DNA of 64,000 bases, from contig CAMYOG010000015.1 in NCBI GenBank assembly GCA_947259925.1, positions 62,001-126,000 on the forward strand. The letters are read 5' to 3'. The position numbers and the translations under genes are program-made. A model generated the notes under the pieces. The model searched no databases and had not been told where the DNA came from. It saw only the letters and a list, made by a program, of their open reading frames with translations. The stretch comes from Thermoanaerobaculia bacterium (lineage in GTDB: Bacteria; Acidobacteriota; Thermoanaerobaculia; Multivoradales; JAHEKO01). Below are positions 12,084 to 20,490 of this stretch, piece by piece; the stretch's first letter is position 1; each line of letters opens with the position of its first letter.

Positions 12084-13808
12084 CTACGGGTCGTCCACCG
12101 CCTCGACGTGGCCGCCGAAGATGTCCAGCACCTTCTGGACCCGCGGGTCCTGGGTCGCTGCGTCTACCGTCGCCGACTCTCCCTTCGCGTCCGCCGGCCG
12201 GGGCTCGTCACATTCGACGACCTTCCAGGTCGCGCCTTCACCGAACGCCGCCACGAGAGCCCCTTCCAGCGCCTTGAGGTTGGATGGACGGCTGAGCGCC
12301 TCGGTGCTCAACCAGGCGTCGCCGGGCGGGCAGTGGATGCTCAGGGTCTGGTTCTCGAAGACGATCTGCGACGCCTCTCGCAGGTGTGCAGCGAGCGGCA
12401 GCTTGCGTCGGCTGACCTCGTCCAGGAACCGGCCCACCAGGCCATTGACACCCGCCGGTCGGCTGGCGGCGTCATCTTCCGGCCCGGGTGCGTCGGCCGC
12501 CGCCGGCGGCGGCGGCTCCTCGACCTCGGGCGGCGGGGGAGCCGGGCGGCTCGTCGCGGGCTCGGCGATCGGCTCGGTCACCGGCTCGGGCTCGGCGTCG
12601 AACAAGCGGCCCTCGGGAGCGGGCTCGGCGGCAGGAGGGGTCTGTGGCTCGGGCTCGGAGCTCGCGCCACCGCTGTCGGGAACCCGACCACCGAGAATCT
12701 CCTCGACGCGCACCAGCTTGGGCAGCTCGGCGGCCCGCAGCCAACAGATCTCGAGGGCGAGCGAGCCCATCTCGCTCCGGCGAACGCTGTTCTCGCTCGC
12801 CAGCAGCTGGTGCAGGAGCCGGAGAAGGTTCTCGTAGCCGGCCGCGGCCACCGCCGCCGCGAGCCTCGTGGCCTCCTCCTCGGGGAGGTCGACCTCGCTC
12901 GCCGTGCCGCCGAGAGCCAGATGCAGCCCGTCGCGGCAGTAGTTCAGGAACTCGCCGTAGACGTGGCGCGGATCCCAGCCCTGAGTCTCGACCTCGCGCA
13001 CGACGGCCGAAACGGTGACCGAGTCGCCGGCCACCATCGCGGTCAGCAGGCGGTGGAAGATGGCGTGATCGACCCCGCCGAGCAGTCGCGCCGCTTCGTC
13101 GTCCGAGATCCGCCCCGAGCCGAACGTCGCCAGCTGGTCGAGCAGGGCCACCGCGTCACGCACCGAGCCGTCGCCGGCACGGGCCAGCAGCCGGAGCGCG
13201 GCATCGCCGACCTCGATCTTCTCGGCGTCGCTGATCTTTCGGAGGTATTCGGCGAGAGCCGGCGAGGGCACGCGCCGGAACCGGAACTCCTGACAGCGCG
13301 ACAAGATCGTGACCGGTACCGCCTCCGACTCGGTGGTCGCGAAGATGAACACCAGGTGCGGCGGCGGCTCCTCGACGATCTTCAGCAGCGCGTCGAACGC
13401 CTGCCGGGAGAGCCGGTGGATCTCGTCGATGATCACCACCTTGTAGCGGTCCCGGGCGGGACCGTACTTGAGGCCCTCGGTGAGGTCGCGCACCTGCTCG
13501 ACCTTCGAATGGGTCGCCGCGTCGATCTCGTGGACGTCGAGGTTGGTGCCGCTGCTGGCGGTGATCTCCTTGCAGGCGACGCATTCGTTACACGGCTCGG
13601 CGGTCGGGCCGCGCTCGCAGTTGAGGGCCTTGGCGAGAATCCTGGCGACGCTGGTCTTGCCGACGCCGCGGATGCCGGAGAAGAGGTACGCCTGAGCGAT
13701 CCGCCCCTCGGAGATGGCATTGCGCAAGGCGGTGACGATCGACTCCTGGCCGACTACTTCCGAAAAATCTTGCGGTCGCCACTTCCGGGCGAGGACTTGG
13801 TAGGCCAT
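12084..13808 (-). CDS. dnaX: DNA polymerase III subunits gamma and tau
   Basis: AAA+ clamp-loader ATPase. It begins MAYQVLARKWRPQDFSEVVGQ. Walker A is GIRGVGKTSVARILAKALNC, followed by a zinc module (CERGPTAEPCNECVACKEI), Walker B VVIIDEIHRLS and the sensor region LVFIFATTE. A Pro/Glu/Ala-rich linker (about 385-445) leads to the tau-type C-terminal domain. It has 574 residues. I do not see an obvious A-rich slippery site, so a short gamma form is not evident. The SRP RNA gene lies immediately upstream on the same strand. Confidence 0.96.
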   Translation of the reverse strand: MAYQVLARKWRPQDFSEVVGQESIVTALRNAISEGRIAQAYLFSGIRGVGKTSVARILAKALNCERGPTAEPCNECVACKEITASSGTNLDVHEIDAATHSKVEQVRDLTEGLKYGPARDRYKVVIIDEIHRLSRQAFDALLKIVEEPPPHLVFIFATTESEAVPVTILSRCQEFRFRRVPSPALAEYLRKISDAEKIEVGDAALRLLARAGDGSVRDAVALLDQLATFGSGRISDDEAARLLGGVDHAIFHRLLTAMVAGDSVTVSAVVREVETQGWDPRHVYGEFLNYCRDGLHLALGGTASEVDLPEEEATRLAAAVAAAGYENLLRLLHQLLASENSVRRSEMGSLALEICWLRAAELPKLVRVEEILGGRVPDSGGASSEPEPQTPPAAEPAPEGRLFDAEPEPVTEPIAEPATSRPAPPPPEVEEPPPPAAADAPGPEDDAASRPAGVNGLVGRFLDEVSRRKLPLAAHLREASQIVFENQTLSIHCPPGDAWLSTEALSRPSNLKALEGALVAAFGEGATWKVVECDEPRPADAKGESATVDAATQDPRVQKVLDIFGGHVEAVDDP

Positions 13809-13832
13809 CTGAGCTGGAGAGCGAGGAGACAG

Positions 13833-13955
13833 GGGTTGAGGAAGGGTTCCGGTTTAACTGCGGCACCCGGCAAGGAGACCTTATCGCTGCTCCCTTCCGG
13901 GCCTGACGAGATTCGGTATCTGCCGGCGCACAGGACCCGAACCCTTCCTCGACCC
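13833..13955 (-). ncRNA. ffs: Signal recognition particle RNA, small bacterial type
   Basis: The minus strand contains the invariant SRP core CGTCAGGCCCGGAAGGGAGC (GGAA tetraloop plus the asymmetric AGCAG loop). It is flanked by two arms, 13828-13849 and 13939-13960, that pair over about 20 bases into the terminal stem. This is the short form without an Alu domain. It lies 24 bp upstream of dnaX; ffs next to dnaX is a common arrangement. Confidence 0.93.
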
Positions 13956-14059
13956 CTGTCCGGCCACCCATCGTATTGGGTGCCCCTGAGGTTGTAAACA
14001 GTCGGCGGCCGGCGGGCGCGGCGCGCCTCCGCTAACATCTGATAGGGCGGGCCCAAGGG

Positions 14060-14527
14060 ATGGCCGAACCGGAACGAACCGACGAGGAATGGATGGCGGA
14101 GGCACTCGCGGAGGCGCGGCAGGGCGCAGCCCTGGGCGAGGTTCCGGTAGGCGCGATCGTGATCCGGGAAGGCGAGATCATCGGCCGGGGTCACAACCGG
14201 CGGGAGAGCGACGGCGATCCCCTGGCCCATGCCGAGCTCCTGGCGCTGGCCGGTGCGGCTCGCGCCACCCGCGGCTGGCGGCTCGACGGCTGCACGATCT
14301 ACGTCACCCTCGAGCCGTGCGCGATGTGCGCCGGGGCTCTGGTCAACAGCCGGGTCGACAGACTGGTCTACGGCACGGAGGACCCAAGGGCCGGGTTCTG
14401 CGGTAGTCTCGGCGATCTGGTGCGCGACCGGCGGCTGAATCATCGCCTGCGCGTGACCAGCGGCGTGCTCGACGAGGAGTGCGGAGAGATCCTGAGACAG
14501 TTCTTCGTCGCACTTCGGCAGAGCTAG
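14060..14527 (+). CDS. tadA: tRNA adenosine(34) deaminase TadA
   Basis: Zinc deaminase converting A34 to inosine in tRNA-Arg(ACG). The motifs are HAELLAL (zinc His and catalytic Glu) and PCAMCAGAL (two zinc Cys), followed by VDRLVYGTEDPRAGFCGS. It has 155 residues. A hairpin with 7-bp arms (14551-14570), lacking a T tract, lies between it and the tRNA-Ser gene 54 bp downstream. Confidence 0.93.
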   Translation: MAEPERTDEEWMAEALAEARQGAALGEVPVGAIVIREGEIIGRGHNRRESDGDPLAHAELLALAGAARATRGWRLDGCTIYVTLEPCAMCAGALVNSRVDRLVYGTEDPRAGFCGSLGDLVRDRRLNHRLRVTSGVLDEECGEILRQFFVALRQS

Positions 14528-14581
14528 CCGCAACGGTTCTTTGGCAGCAAGGCCTGTTCTCGGACAGGCCGGATGATGAAC

Positions 14582-14671
<90 letters not shown>

Positions 14672-14698
14672 CTTGCTCCTGGTAGTCGCAAGCGGCTC

Positions 14699-14758
14699 CG
14701 AGGGTGGGATTCGGTGTTCGCCGGCCGGGCGTCGCCCGTCCGGCTCGAAGCGAATCCG
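14699..14758. repeat. tRNA-3'-end-associated palindromic element, copy A1
   Basis: Starts GAGGGTGGGATTCG, the exact reverse complement of the T-arm/acceptor segment of the upstream tRNA-Ser. An internal hairpin follows (CCGGCCGGGCG / CGCCCGTCCGG), and it ends near AGCGAATCCG. Related units lie at 14804, 15132 and 35030. Confidence 0.6.
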
Positions 14759-14803
14759 TTCACTGGATGCCGCCACGCGCAGCTACCGGACGCGAATGGC
14801 TCT

Positions 14804-14950
14804 GAGGGTGGGACTCGGTCGCCGCCTGTCGGACTGGACGCCCGCCAGTCTCGGAGCGAATCCCGCTCATCAGAACGTTACGCGGGATACGGCCATCGCT
14901 ATTCCGCGAGATCGGGGCGTTTGGGTTTGACCCGCATCGCTGCGCTCGTT
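14804..14950. repeat. Long repeat downstream of tRNA-Ser, copy A2
   Basis: About 147 bp, closely similar to 15132-15275. It includes GAGGGTGGGACTCGG, the hairpin GACTGGACGCCCGCCAGTC, then GCGAATCC and further shared sequence (CATCGCTATTCCGCG, CGCATCGCTGCGCTCG). One copy precedes and one follows the second tRNA-Ser, consistent with a tandem duplication of tRNA-Ser plus its 3' flank. Confidence 0.65.
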
Positions 14951-14979
14951 GACGGCCCATCATCTGACTTTCTTAACGC

Positions 14980-15069
14980 GGAGAGGTGCCGGAGTGGTCG
15001 AACGGGGCGGTCTCGAAAACCGTTGATCGTGCAAGCGATCCGTGGGTTCGAATCCCACCCTCTCCGCCA
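14980..15069 (+). tRNA. tRNA-Ser (anticodon CGA)
   Basis: The acceptor stem GGAGAGG / CCTCTCC with G and CCA is identical to that of the upstream tRNA-Ser. The anticodon loop CTCGAAA gives CGA. The long variable arm (TTGATCGTGCAAGCGATCC) differs from the GGA tRNA, so the genes are diverged paralogs and not recent copies. From 15120 the sequence GCAAATGGCGGAGAGGGTGG is the inverted complement of this tRNA's own 3' end. Confidence 0.96.
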
Positions 15070-15131
15070 TTTGCTTCCGCTCGTGCAAACGGCGGGAGTC
15101 CGCCGTTTGGTCCTCTGATGCAAATGGCGGA

Positions 15132-15275
15132 GAGGGTGGGGTTCGGTCGTCGCCTGTCGGACTGGACGTCCGCCAGTCTCGGAGCGAATCCGCTCATCAG
15201 AACGCGACGCGAGGAGTGTCATCGCTATTCCGCGCGATCGCGGCATCTGGGGTTCGCCCGCATCGCTGCGCTCGC
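15132..15275. repeat. Long repeat downstream of tRNA-Ser, copy B
   Basis: Matches 14804-14950 over about 145 bp, with the same internal hairpin (GACTGGACGTCCGCCAGTC). Together with 15120-15131 it mirrors the tRNA 3' end at 15050-15073. An unrelated hairpin (AAACGGCGG-GAGT-CCGCCGTTT, 15088-15108) lies in between. No gene is seen from 15070 to 15316. Confidence 0.65.
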
Positions 15276-15316
15276 TGGTCGGGAGCTTCGGATCGGGCCA
15301 TCGCCTTTGGCACGGA

Positions 15317-16084
15317 CTACGGGTCGGCGGGGTCGGCGCTTGGGGGTTCGCTGTCGGTCAAGAAGCGCCGCAGCACTCGCTCGACCGAGGGGTGGAGCTG
15401 GGCGTCCATGTGCCGGTCCCCTTCCAGCCATCCGGCGGTGAGGTCGCGTAGCTCGGAAGAGGAGAGCTCGGCGCGCAGTTCGAGACGCTCGGTCGAGCCC
15501 TGGCCGGACGCCCAGAGGCGCCCGCCGCGCTGAGCGAACTCGTGTCCCTTCTCGCAGCGAAGACCGAGCACCCAGATGTCGGGCTGGTCGAACTGCTCCA
15601 ACGCGGTGGCGCAGTAGGGGCAGCTCGAGAACCGGGGTCGATCCGCGACGCTGCGACCGTTACGAGCATCGCCGATCGAGCGCAGGATCTCTGCCAGCTG
15701 GACATTGAGCAGTCGCCGTGCGTCGGGGTCCGCGAGCCAGTATTCGATGATCTGGCGATCGGAGGCCCCGTCGTCCACGGTGATTCCGAAGCTCCCGGCC
15801 TGCGCGGACAGATAAGCCTCCGGACCCTCCGGAAGCACGTGGAATCGGTGATCGCGTGCACAAGCCACGACCGCCGCAAACGGGTCAGCGCTCGGGATCG
15901 CCTCGAGAGCTTCCGAGCAGGCCGGACAGCGAAGCGACGGGAGGACGGGCTTGGCGAGAATCTCCGCGCTGTCCGGCAGATCGCCGCAGCCGAGCAGCAG
16001 GACGAGCGTTGCCAACATGACGAGGCCGATCAGGGCTCGCGCCCGGGCGATGAGCCCGGTCATACCCCGGCGCCAGGCGACCAT
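15317..16084 (-). CDS. Putative lipoprotein with two zinc-ribbon motifs
   Basis: From the ATG at 16084 (an alternative is 16063) the protein has a basic N-terminus, a hydrophobic helix and a lipobox LLLGC, so it is probably a lipoprotein. Two Cys clusters follow: LRCPACSEALE with a later CARDHRF, and SCPYCATALE with LRCEKGHEF. Both look like zinc ribbons, which is unusual in an exported protein. It has 255 residues. An upstream extension to 16240 would run through the rpmH promoter and is unlikely. Function unknown. Confidence 0.7.
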   Translation of the reverse strand: MVAWRRGMTGLIARARALIGLVMLATLVLLLGCGDLPDSAEILAKPVLPSLRCPACSEALEAIPSADPFAAVVACARDHRFHVLPEGPEAYLSAQAGSFGITVDDGASDRQIIEYWLADPDARRLLNVQLAEILRSIGDARNGRSVADRPRFSSCPYCATALEQFDQPDIWVLGLRCEKGHEFAQRGGRLWASGQGSTERLELRAELSSSELRDLTAGWLEGDRHMDAQLHPSVERVLRRFLTDSEPPSADPADP

Positions 16085-16164
16085 AGACCATTGTCCAAGG
16101 AGTCCAATCGGACGCTCTATGCCGGGGTCCACTCTCGGCTCCTGACGGCCCACACTTTTTCTCT

Positions 16165-16193
16165 TGACCTCCGGAGCATTTCTGTTTAGATTA
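16165..16193 (+). promoter_or_regulatory. Putative promoter of rpmH-rnpA-yidC operon
   Basis: TTGACC (16165-16170), a 17-base spacer and TAGATT (16188-16193) form a good sigma70-type promoter about 95 bases before rpmH. TGTGGGATAA (16275-16284) in the leader resembles a DnaA box with one extra G. Confidence 0.65.
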
Positions 16194-16290
16194 TCTCGTT
16201 TGTTTCGAGTCGCTTGGCTCCGCGCGGCGATCGCTGACACGCACTAGGACGGCCGCGCTATTCGATAAACAGTCTGTGGGATAACCAGTC

Positions 16291-16425
16291 GTGAAACGGA
16301 CATTTCAACCGAACAATCGGCGCCGGAAGAAGAAGCACGGTTTTCGCTCGCGCATGAAGACTCGACAGGGCAGGACGATCCTGTCCCGGCGGCGCAGAAA
16401 AGGGCGTAAGCGTCTCGCCGTCTAG
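16291..16425 (+). CDS. rpmH: 50S ribosomal protein L34
   Basis: A 44-residue, very basic protein starting with [21 protein letters not shown], ending [12 protein letters not shown]. This is diagnostic of L34. It is the first gene of the rpmH-rnpA-yidD-yidC-jag cluster; rnpA begins 3 bp after its stop. Confidence 0.97.
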   Translation: MKRTFQPNNRRRKKKHGFRSRMKTRQGRTILSRRRRKGRKRLAV

Positions 16426-16428
16426 CCC

Positions 16429-16815
16429 ATGGTCCAGGAGCGGGGAGTCCCCCGGGGGGAATCCCTGTCGCGGGCCGAGAGACTGCGGAGGCGGTCCGAC
16501 TATCTGAGGTGCTATCGAGAGGGGCGCCGGCGTCACGGCGAGCTCTCGATTCTCTACTCAGCACCCAACGAGTTGCCGCATCCCCGGTTGGGGATCACGG
16601 TCAGCAAGAGGGTCGGTCGCGCGGTCACCCGGGTGCGGCTGAAGCGCCGGATCAGAGAGATCTACAGGAGATGGAGCGAGCGGAGCAAGCTGCCGGCATT
16701 GGACGTCGTGGTCCACGTGAAGCCGCCGGCAGCGAACGCCAGCTTCGACCAGCTGAACGCGGAGCTGCTCGCTCAGTTTCAGAGCCTGAGGGCGGCGCCC
16801 CGCAGGGCCTCCTGA
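16429..16815 (+). CDS. rnpA: Ribonuclease P protein component
   Basis: Protein subunit of RNase P, assisting the catalytic RNA in tRNA 5' maturation. It contains the RNP motif region [19 protein letters not shown] and an early [20 protein letters not shown] (family: L.R..DF..v...G). It has 128 residues. The gene overlaps the following yidD by four bases (CTGA). Confidence 0.93.
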   Translation: MVQERGVPRGESLSRAERLRRRSDYLRCYREGRRRHGELSILYSAPNELPHPRLGITVSKRVGRAVTRVRLKRRIREIYRRWSERSKLPALDVVVHVKPPAANASFDQLNAELLAQFQSLRAAPRRAS

Positions 16816-17018
16816 GCCGGAGCGCGCTCGCGGCCCTGGTCTTCTACAAGAAGTGGATCTCGCCTCTCCTGCCCCGCTCCTGCCGGTTCACACCCAGCTG
16901 TTCGGACTACGCGCGCATGGCGATCATCAAGTACGGGTTCTGGCGCGGGTCGGCGAAAGCCGCCGGCAGGGTTCTGCGCTGCCATCCGTTTCATCCCGGT
17001 GGCGTCGACATGCCTTGA
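16812..17018 (+). CDS. yidD: Membrane protein insertion efficiency factor YidD
   Basis: A short Cys-containing protein with the YidD signature: [20 protein letters not shown], then [17 protein letters not shown] and [10 protein letters not shown]. No ATG, GTG or TTG lies just before the conserved part. The CTG at 16812, overlapping the rnpA stop, is the best-placed start and gives 68 residues. In-frame starts further up would overlap rnpA by more than 140 bp. A second, diverged YidD is at 58668-58970. Confidence 0.85.
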   Translation: MSRSALAALVFYKKWISPLLPRSCRFTPSCSDYARMAIIKYGFWRGSAKAAGRVLRCHPFHPGGVDMP

Positions 17019-17027
17019 GGAGCAGAT

Positions 17028-18764
17028 TTGGATAACCGACGCTTCCTGCTGGCCATCATTCTGTCGATGCTCGTGCTCATCGTATGGGGACGCTTCTTCG
17101 CGCCCGAGGAGCCGGAGCGGAGCGGCCAGACCGCGGTGGGTGAACAGACGCCAGCCGAGACGCCGAGCACGGAGCCCGAGCGCGTGGCCGAAGAACCGCC
17201 GGTGGCCACGGAAGGCGACGTAGCAACCGGCCATCAGGAGGAGCCCGAGAGCGCCGGCGAAATGCCGGCGGACGAGGTGCTCGAGGCCGCGGAGGGCGAG
17301 CGCGAGATCGTCATCGACACGGCGACGTATCGCGCCGAGCTGACCAATCGGGGCGCGCAGCTGGTCTCTTTCCGGCTAAAGGAGCATGCGAACTCGCAGG
17401 GCGAACCGCTCGACCTGGTGCGGGCACGCGAGGGGCATCCGTATCCGTTCGGCCTGTTCGAGCCCGATGGGAGCGCGGCGACGCTCAACGAGGCGCTCTT
17501 CGTCGTCGATCAGTCGACACGGGAGGGCCGGCAGGAGGTGAGTTTCCGCTACCGCGGCCCCGAAGGGCACGCGGTCAAGAGGTTCTCCTTCGGCGAGGAA
17601 GGCCTCTTCGACGTCGAGATCGAGCTTCCCGACGGTAAGAGCCGAAGCGTGCTCCTCGGTCCCGGGATCCGGAATCCGACCACCGAAGAGCTCGAGAATC
17701 GGTTCGCTCGCAAGTCGGCGGTCTACCGAACGCTGGAGGATACCGAGACCGTCGACCCGAAGGGCGTCTCGCAGACGGAGCTGGTGCCCGGCGGCAACCT
17801 GCGGTGGGTCGGTCTTCACGACACCTACTTTCTGACCGCGTTGGTGTTCAACGAGCCGGTCGAGCAGGTGGCGCTGGAGCCGATGCTCGGCGAGCCCCTG
17901 GCTTCGGGAGGCCCGATGCGGTTCCGGCCGATGCCCGAGGAGCTGAGCGACGCGGAAGAAGAGCTAGTGCGGGAGCTGGAAGTGCGCGTGCGGCCACGCT
18001 CCGGCCGGTTGTCGGCGGTTTCGTATTGGGGGCCGAAGATCTACGAGGACCTGGCCGAGCAGAAGCTCGGCCTGGAGAAGACGGTGGCCCTGGGGCCGTT
18101 CGGTTTTCTCGCCCGCCCGTTGCTCTACGGCCTACGCTGGATCTACAACAGCATTGTCTCGAACTACGGCTGGGCGATCATCCTGATGACCCTGGCGATC
18201 CGCATCGCCCTCTTCCCGCTCAATCACAAGAGCGTCGTCTCGATGCAGCGGATGCAGGAGCTGAATCCGAAGATCCAGGCGATCCGGCAGAAGTACCGCA
18301 GCAAGCTGAAAGACAAGCAGGGGCGTCCGAACGCCGAGATGCAGCGCAAACAGAACGAAGAGATCATGGCCCTGTACAAGAAGGAGGGCGTCAATCCGGC
18401 CGGCGGATGTCTGCCACTCCTCCTGCAGATCCCGGTCCTGTTCGCGTTCTACAGCCTGCTGAGCACCGCGATCGAGCTCCGCTATGCGCCCTGGGTCGGC
18501 TGGATTCAGGACCTGTCGGCGCCGGACCCCTACCTTGCCCTGCCGATCGTCATGGGCGCCACGCAGTTTCTCCAACAGAAGCTGACACCCAGCGCTGCCG
18601 ACCCGACCCAACGCCGGATCTTCATGCTCATGCCGGTCTTCTTCACCATCCTTTTTCTCGGATTCCCGAGCGGTCTCGTCCTCTACTGGCTGACCAACAA
18701 CGTGCTCGGGATCGTTCAGCAGGTGGCCTACAAGCGGTACCAGGAGCGAAAGGCCGAAGCGTGA
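17028..18764 (+). CDS. yidC: Membrane protein insertase YidC
   Basis: Sec-associated insertase, Gram-negative long form of 578 residues. It has an N-terminal membrane anchor (FLLAIILSMLVLIVWGRFF), a large periplasmic domain (about 80-360) and a conserved core with SNYGWAIILMTLAIRIALFP and GGCLPLLLQIPVLFAFYSLL. It starts with TTG after GAGGAG. It lies 9 bp after yidD, in the classical order. Confidence 0.96.
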   Translation: MDNRRFLLAIILSMLVLIVWGRFFAPEEPERSGQTAVGEQTPAETPSTEPERVAEEPPVATEGDVATGHQEEPESAGEMPADEVLEAAEGEREIVIDTATYRAELTNRGAQLVSFRLKEHANSQGEPLDLVRAREGHPYPFGLFEPDGSAATLNEALFVVDQSTREGRQEVSFRYRGPEGHAVKRFSFGEEGLFDVEIELPDGKSRSVLLGPGIRNPTTEELENRFARKSAVYRTLEDTETVDPKGVSQTELVPGGNLRWVGLHDTYFLTALVFNEPVEQVALEPMLGEPLASGGPMRFRPMPEELSDAEEELVRELEVRVRPRSGRLSAVSYWGPKIYEDLAEQKLGLEKTVALGPFGFLARPLLYGLRWIYNSIVSNYGWAIILMTLAIRIALFPLNHKSVVSMQRMQELNPKIQAIRQKYRSKLKDKQGRPNAEMQRKQNEEIMALYKKEGVNPAGGCLPLLLQIPVLFAFYSLLSTAIELRYAPWVGWIQDLSAPDPYLALPIVMGATQFLQQKLTPSAADPTQRRIFMLMPVFFTILFLGFPSGLVLYWLTNNVLGIVQQVAYKRYQERKAEA

Positions 18765-18800
18765 TCGGGCGCACGAAATGTCGTTGAAGGGGAGCAGCAG

Positions 18801-19754
18801 ATGACTTCTGAGAGACGCTTTTTTTCCGGGGATTCCCTGGCACAGGCGTTGAACCAAGCGGCCCAGCATTTCGGGGTCGGCCCCGGCGAGCTCAACTACA
18901 AGCTGGTGGAGAAGCGACACGGGTTCCTGAAGGCGCGAAGGAAGGTGGTCATCGAGGTCGACGCGTCGGCGCCCATCACGGAGCAGCCGGCTCCACCGGA
19001 GAGCCCGGCGGCATCTGAGCCGGCGGCGAGCGCGACCGCGCCTGCCGAGGCGCCGAGCGAGAGCCCGCCCCCGAGTGCGGAGCCCGCCTTCGAGCCCGCG
19101 ATCGAGCCCGCTCCCGAGCGCGCCTTCGAGCCCACATCCGAGCCCACATCCGAGCCCACACCCGAGCCCGCCCTAGCCCCCGAGCCCCAGCCCGCGGCTC
19201 CCGACGTCGCCCGAGAGCCCGAGAGAATCGATCTGCCCGCGACTCCGCCCCCCGTACGCAAGCGCTTCAGCAGTGCCGAGGGCGACGAGGCCAGAGCCGC
19301 GGCCGACGCTCTCGAGCGGATCCTCGCGCTGGCGGGTCTCGACCTGAAGAGCGAGATTCTGCAAGGCGAAGAGGAGCTCCTGGTCGAGCTCTGGGGCGAG
19401 GACCAGGACATCCTGCTGAGAGACCGCGGAAGGCTCCTGCTGGCGATTCAGCATCTGCTGCCTCGAGTGACCCGGGGATTGATCGGCCACTCGGTGGTCT
19501 GCAAGGTCGACAGCGACGACTTCCACATGATTCGGGAGGAGCGCTTGCGAGACATGGCCCAGCGCGCCGCGGACGAGGTTCGGCGCCGCGGCCGGCCGAA
19601 GACCCTCGAGCCGATGTCCCCAGACGAACGAAGGATCGTTCACCTCACCCTGGCCGACTACCCGGGCATCGAGACCGAGAGCCACGGCAGCGGCCTGTTC
19701 AAGAGGGTCATGGTTCGGGCGGCCGCCGACGATTCGAGGCCCCACCGGCGATAG
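18801..19754 (+). CDS. jag: RNA-binding protein Jag/KhpB (Jag-N, KH, R3H)
   Basis: A Jag_N domain (SLAQALNQAAQHFGVGPGEL) is followed by a long Pro/Glu/Ala linker with tandem SEPT/PEPA units (about 50-150), a KH domain (RLLLAIQHLLPRVTRGL) and an R3H domain (ERRIVHLTLADYPGIETESH). It has 317 residues. The linker-coding DNA around 19120-19180 contains 12-bp tandem units (GAGCCCACATCC). The usual partner is KhpA; it follows yidC, as in many genomes. Confidence 0.92.
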   Translation: MTSERRFFSGDSLAQALNQAAQHFGVGPGELNYKLVEKRHGFLKARRKVVIEVDASAPITEQPAPPESPAASEPAASATAPAEAPSESPPPSAEPAFEPAIEPAPERAFEPTSEPTSEPTPEPALAPEPQPAAPDVAREPERIDLPATPPPVRKRFSSAEGDEARAAADALERILALAGLDLKSEILQGEEELLVELWGEDQDILLRDRGRLLLAIQHLLPRVTRGLIGHSVVCKVDSDDFHMIREERLRDMAQRAADEVRRRGRPKTLEPMSPDERRIVHLTLADYPGIETESHGSGLFKRVMVRAAADDSRPHRR

Positions 19755-19785
19755 CTGCAGCGGCACGGCCCACGCCGGTGGCCCA

Positions 19786-19801
19786 CGTTTCACGTGGAAC
19801 A
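19786..19801 (+). promoter_or_regulatory. parS: Putative parS centromere site
   Basis: CGTTTCACGTGGAACA matches the bacterial parS consensus TGTTTCACGTGAAACA at 14 of 16 positions and has the central CACGTG palindrome. It overlaps the first base of the rsmG start codon and lies about 690 bp from parA. ParB recruited here would organise the origin region. Confidence 0.75.
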
Positions 19802-20490
19802 TGGCCGGAGGGGGCGGTAGTCTTGCCCAGGTCGCGACCACCATGGGCATCGAGCTCCCAGATCTGGGCGAAGGGGAATTCCGCCGCCGCCTATCGAGTG
19901 CGTTCTCGGGCGATCTGGTCCCGGGGACCAGGTGGAAGCTGTACCAGCACTATCGCGAGTTGAGGCGCTGGAATCGCCGGGTCGCCCTGGTAGGGCGGGG
20001 CGTCGCGGACGCGGTTGTCGAGCGCCTGTTCGGCGAGAGTCTCGCGGCCCTCCCGCTGCTTGGGAGCTCCGTCCGCAGGGTGGTCGACGTAGGATCGGGG
20101 GCAGGATTTCCCGGCCTCGTCATCGCGGCCGCCCTGCCGGACACAGAGGTCTATCTGGTCGAGCCGAAGCAGAAGAAATGGGCGTTTCTCAGGTCGGCGG
20201 CGGCACGGGCTTCGTTGTCGTGTGTGTGTCTGAATGCTAGAGTCACCGCCGCTTTGCCGTCAGGTATGCCAGAGTCGGTCGACCGGGTGACCGTTCGTGC
20301 CCTCCGGCTCGGGGCGGTCGAGATCGGAGCCCTGGGAGAGCGGCTGACGCGGGGCGGCTCTTTCTTGATCTGGACAACGCCCGAGCGGCCGGCACCGGTC
20401 GGCCTGGCGGAGGGTCGGGTCGTCGAGCTGGGACCCGGGCGAGGGCGGATTCAGGAGTATTTGCTCGCGGGCGACGGGACGGACAGATGA
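19801..20490 (+). CDS. rsmG: 16S rRNA (guanine(527)-N7)-methyltransferase RsmG
   Basis: SAM-dependent methyltransferase (GidB). The SAM motif is VVDVGSGAGFPGLVIA, followed by LVEPKQKKWAFLRSAA. It has 229 residues. Its stop overlaps the parA start (ATGA). A parS-like site overlaps its own start, so ParB binding could affect its expression. Confidence 0.93.
   Translation: MAGGGGSLAQVATTMGIELPDLGEGEFRRRLSSAFSGDLVPGTRWKLYQHYRELRRWNRRVALVGRGVADAVVERLFGESLAALPLLGSSVRRVVDVGSGAGFPGLVIAAALPDTEVYLVEPKQKKWAFLRSAAARASLSCVCLNARVTAALPSGMPESVDRVTVRALRLGAVEIGALGERLTRGGSFLIWTTPERPAPVGLAEGRVVELGPGRGRIQEYLLAGDGTDR

Noticed and set aside
14551-14570. Hairpin between tadA and tRNA-Ser as an intrinsic terminator
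   Set aside because: The stem is good but no T tract follows, so termination is not supported.
19100-19190. Possible CRISPR-like tandem units in the jag gene
   Set aside because: They are 12-bp in-frame codon repeats of a Pro/Glu linker without spacers; no CRISPR array or cas gene is in the window.
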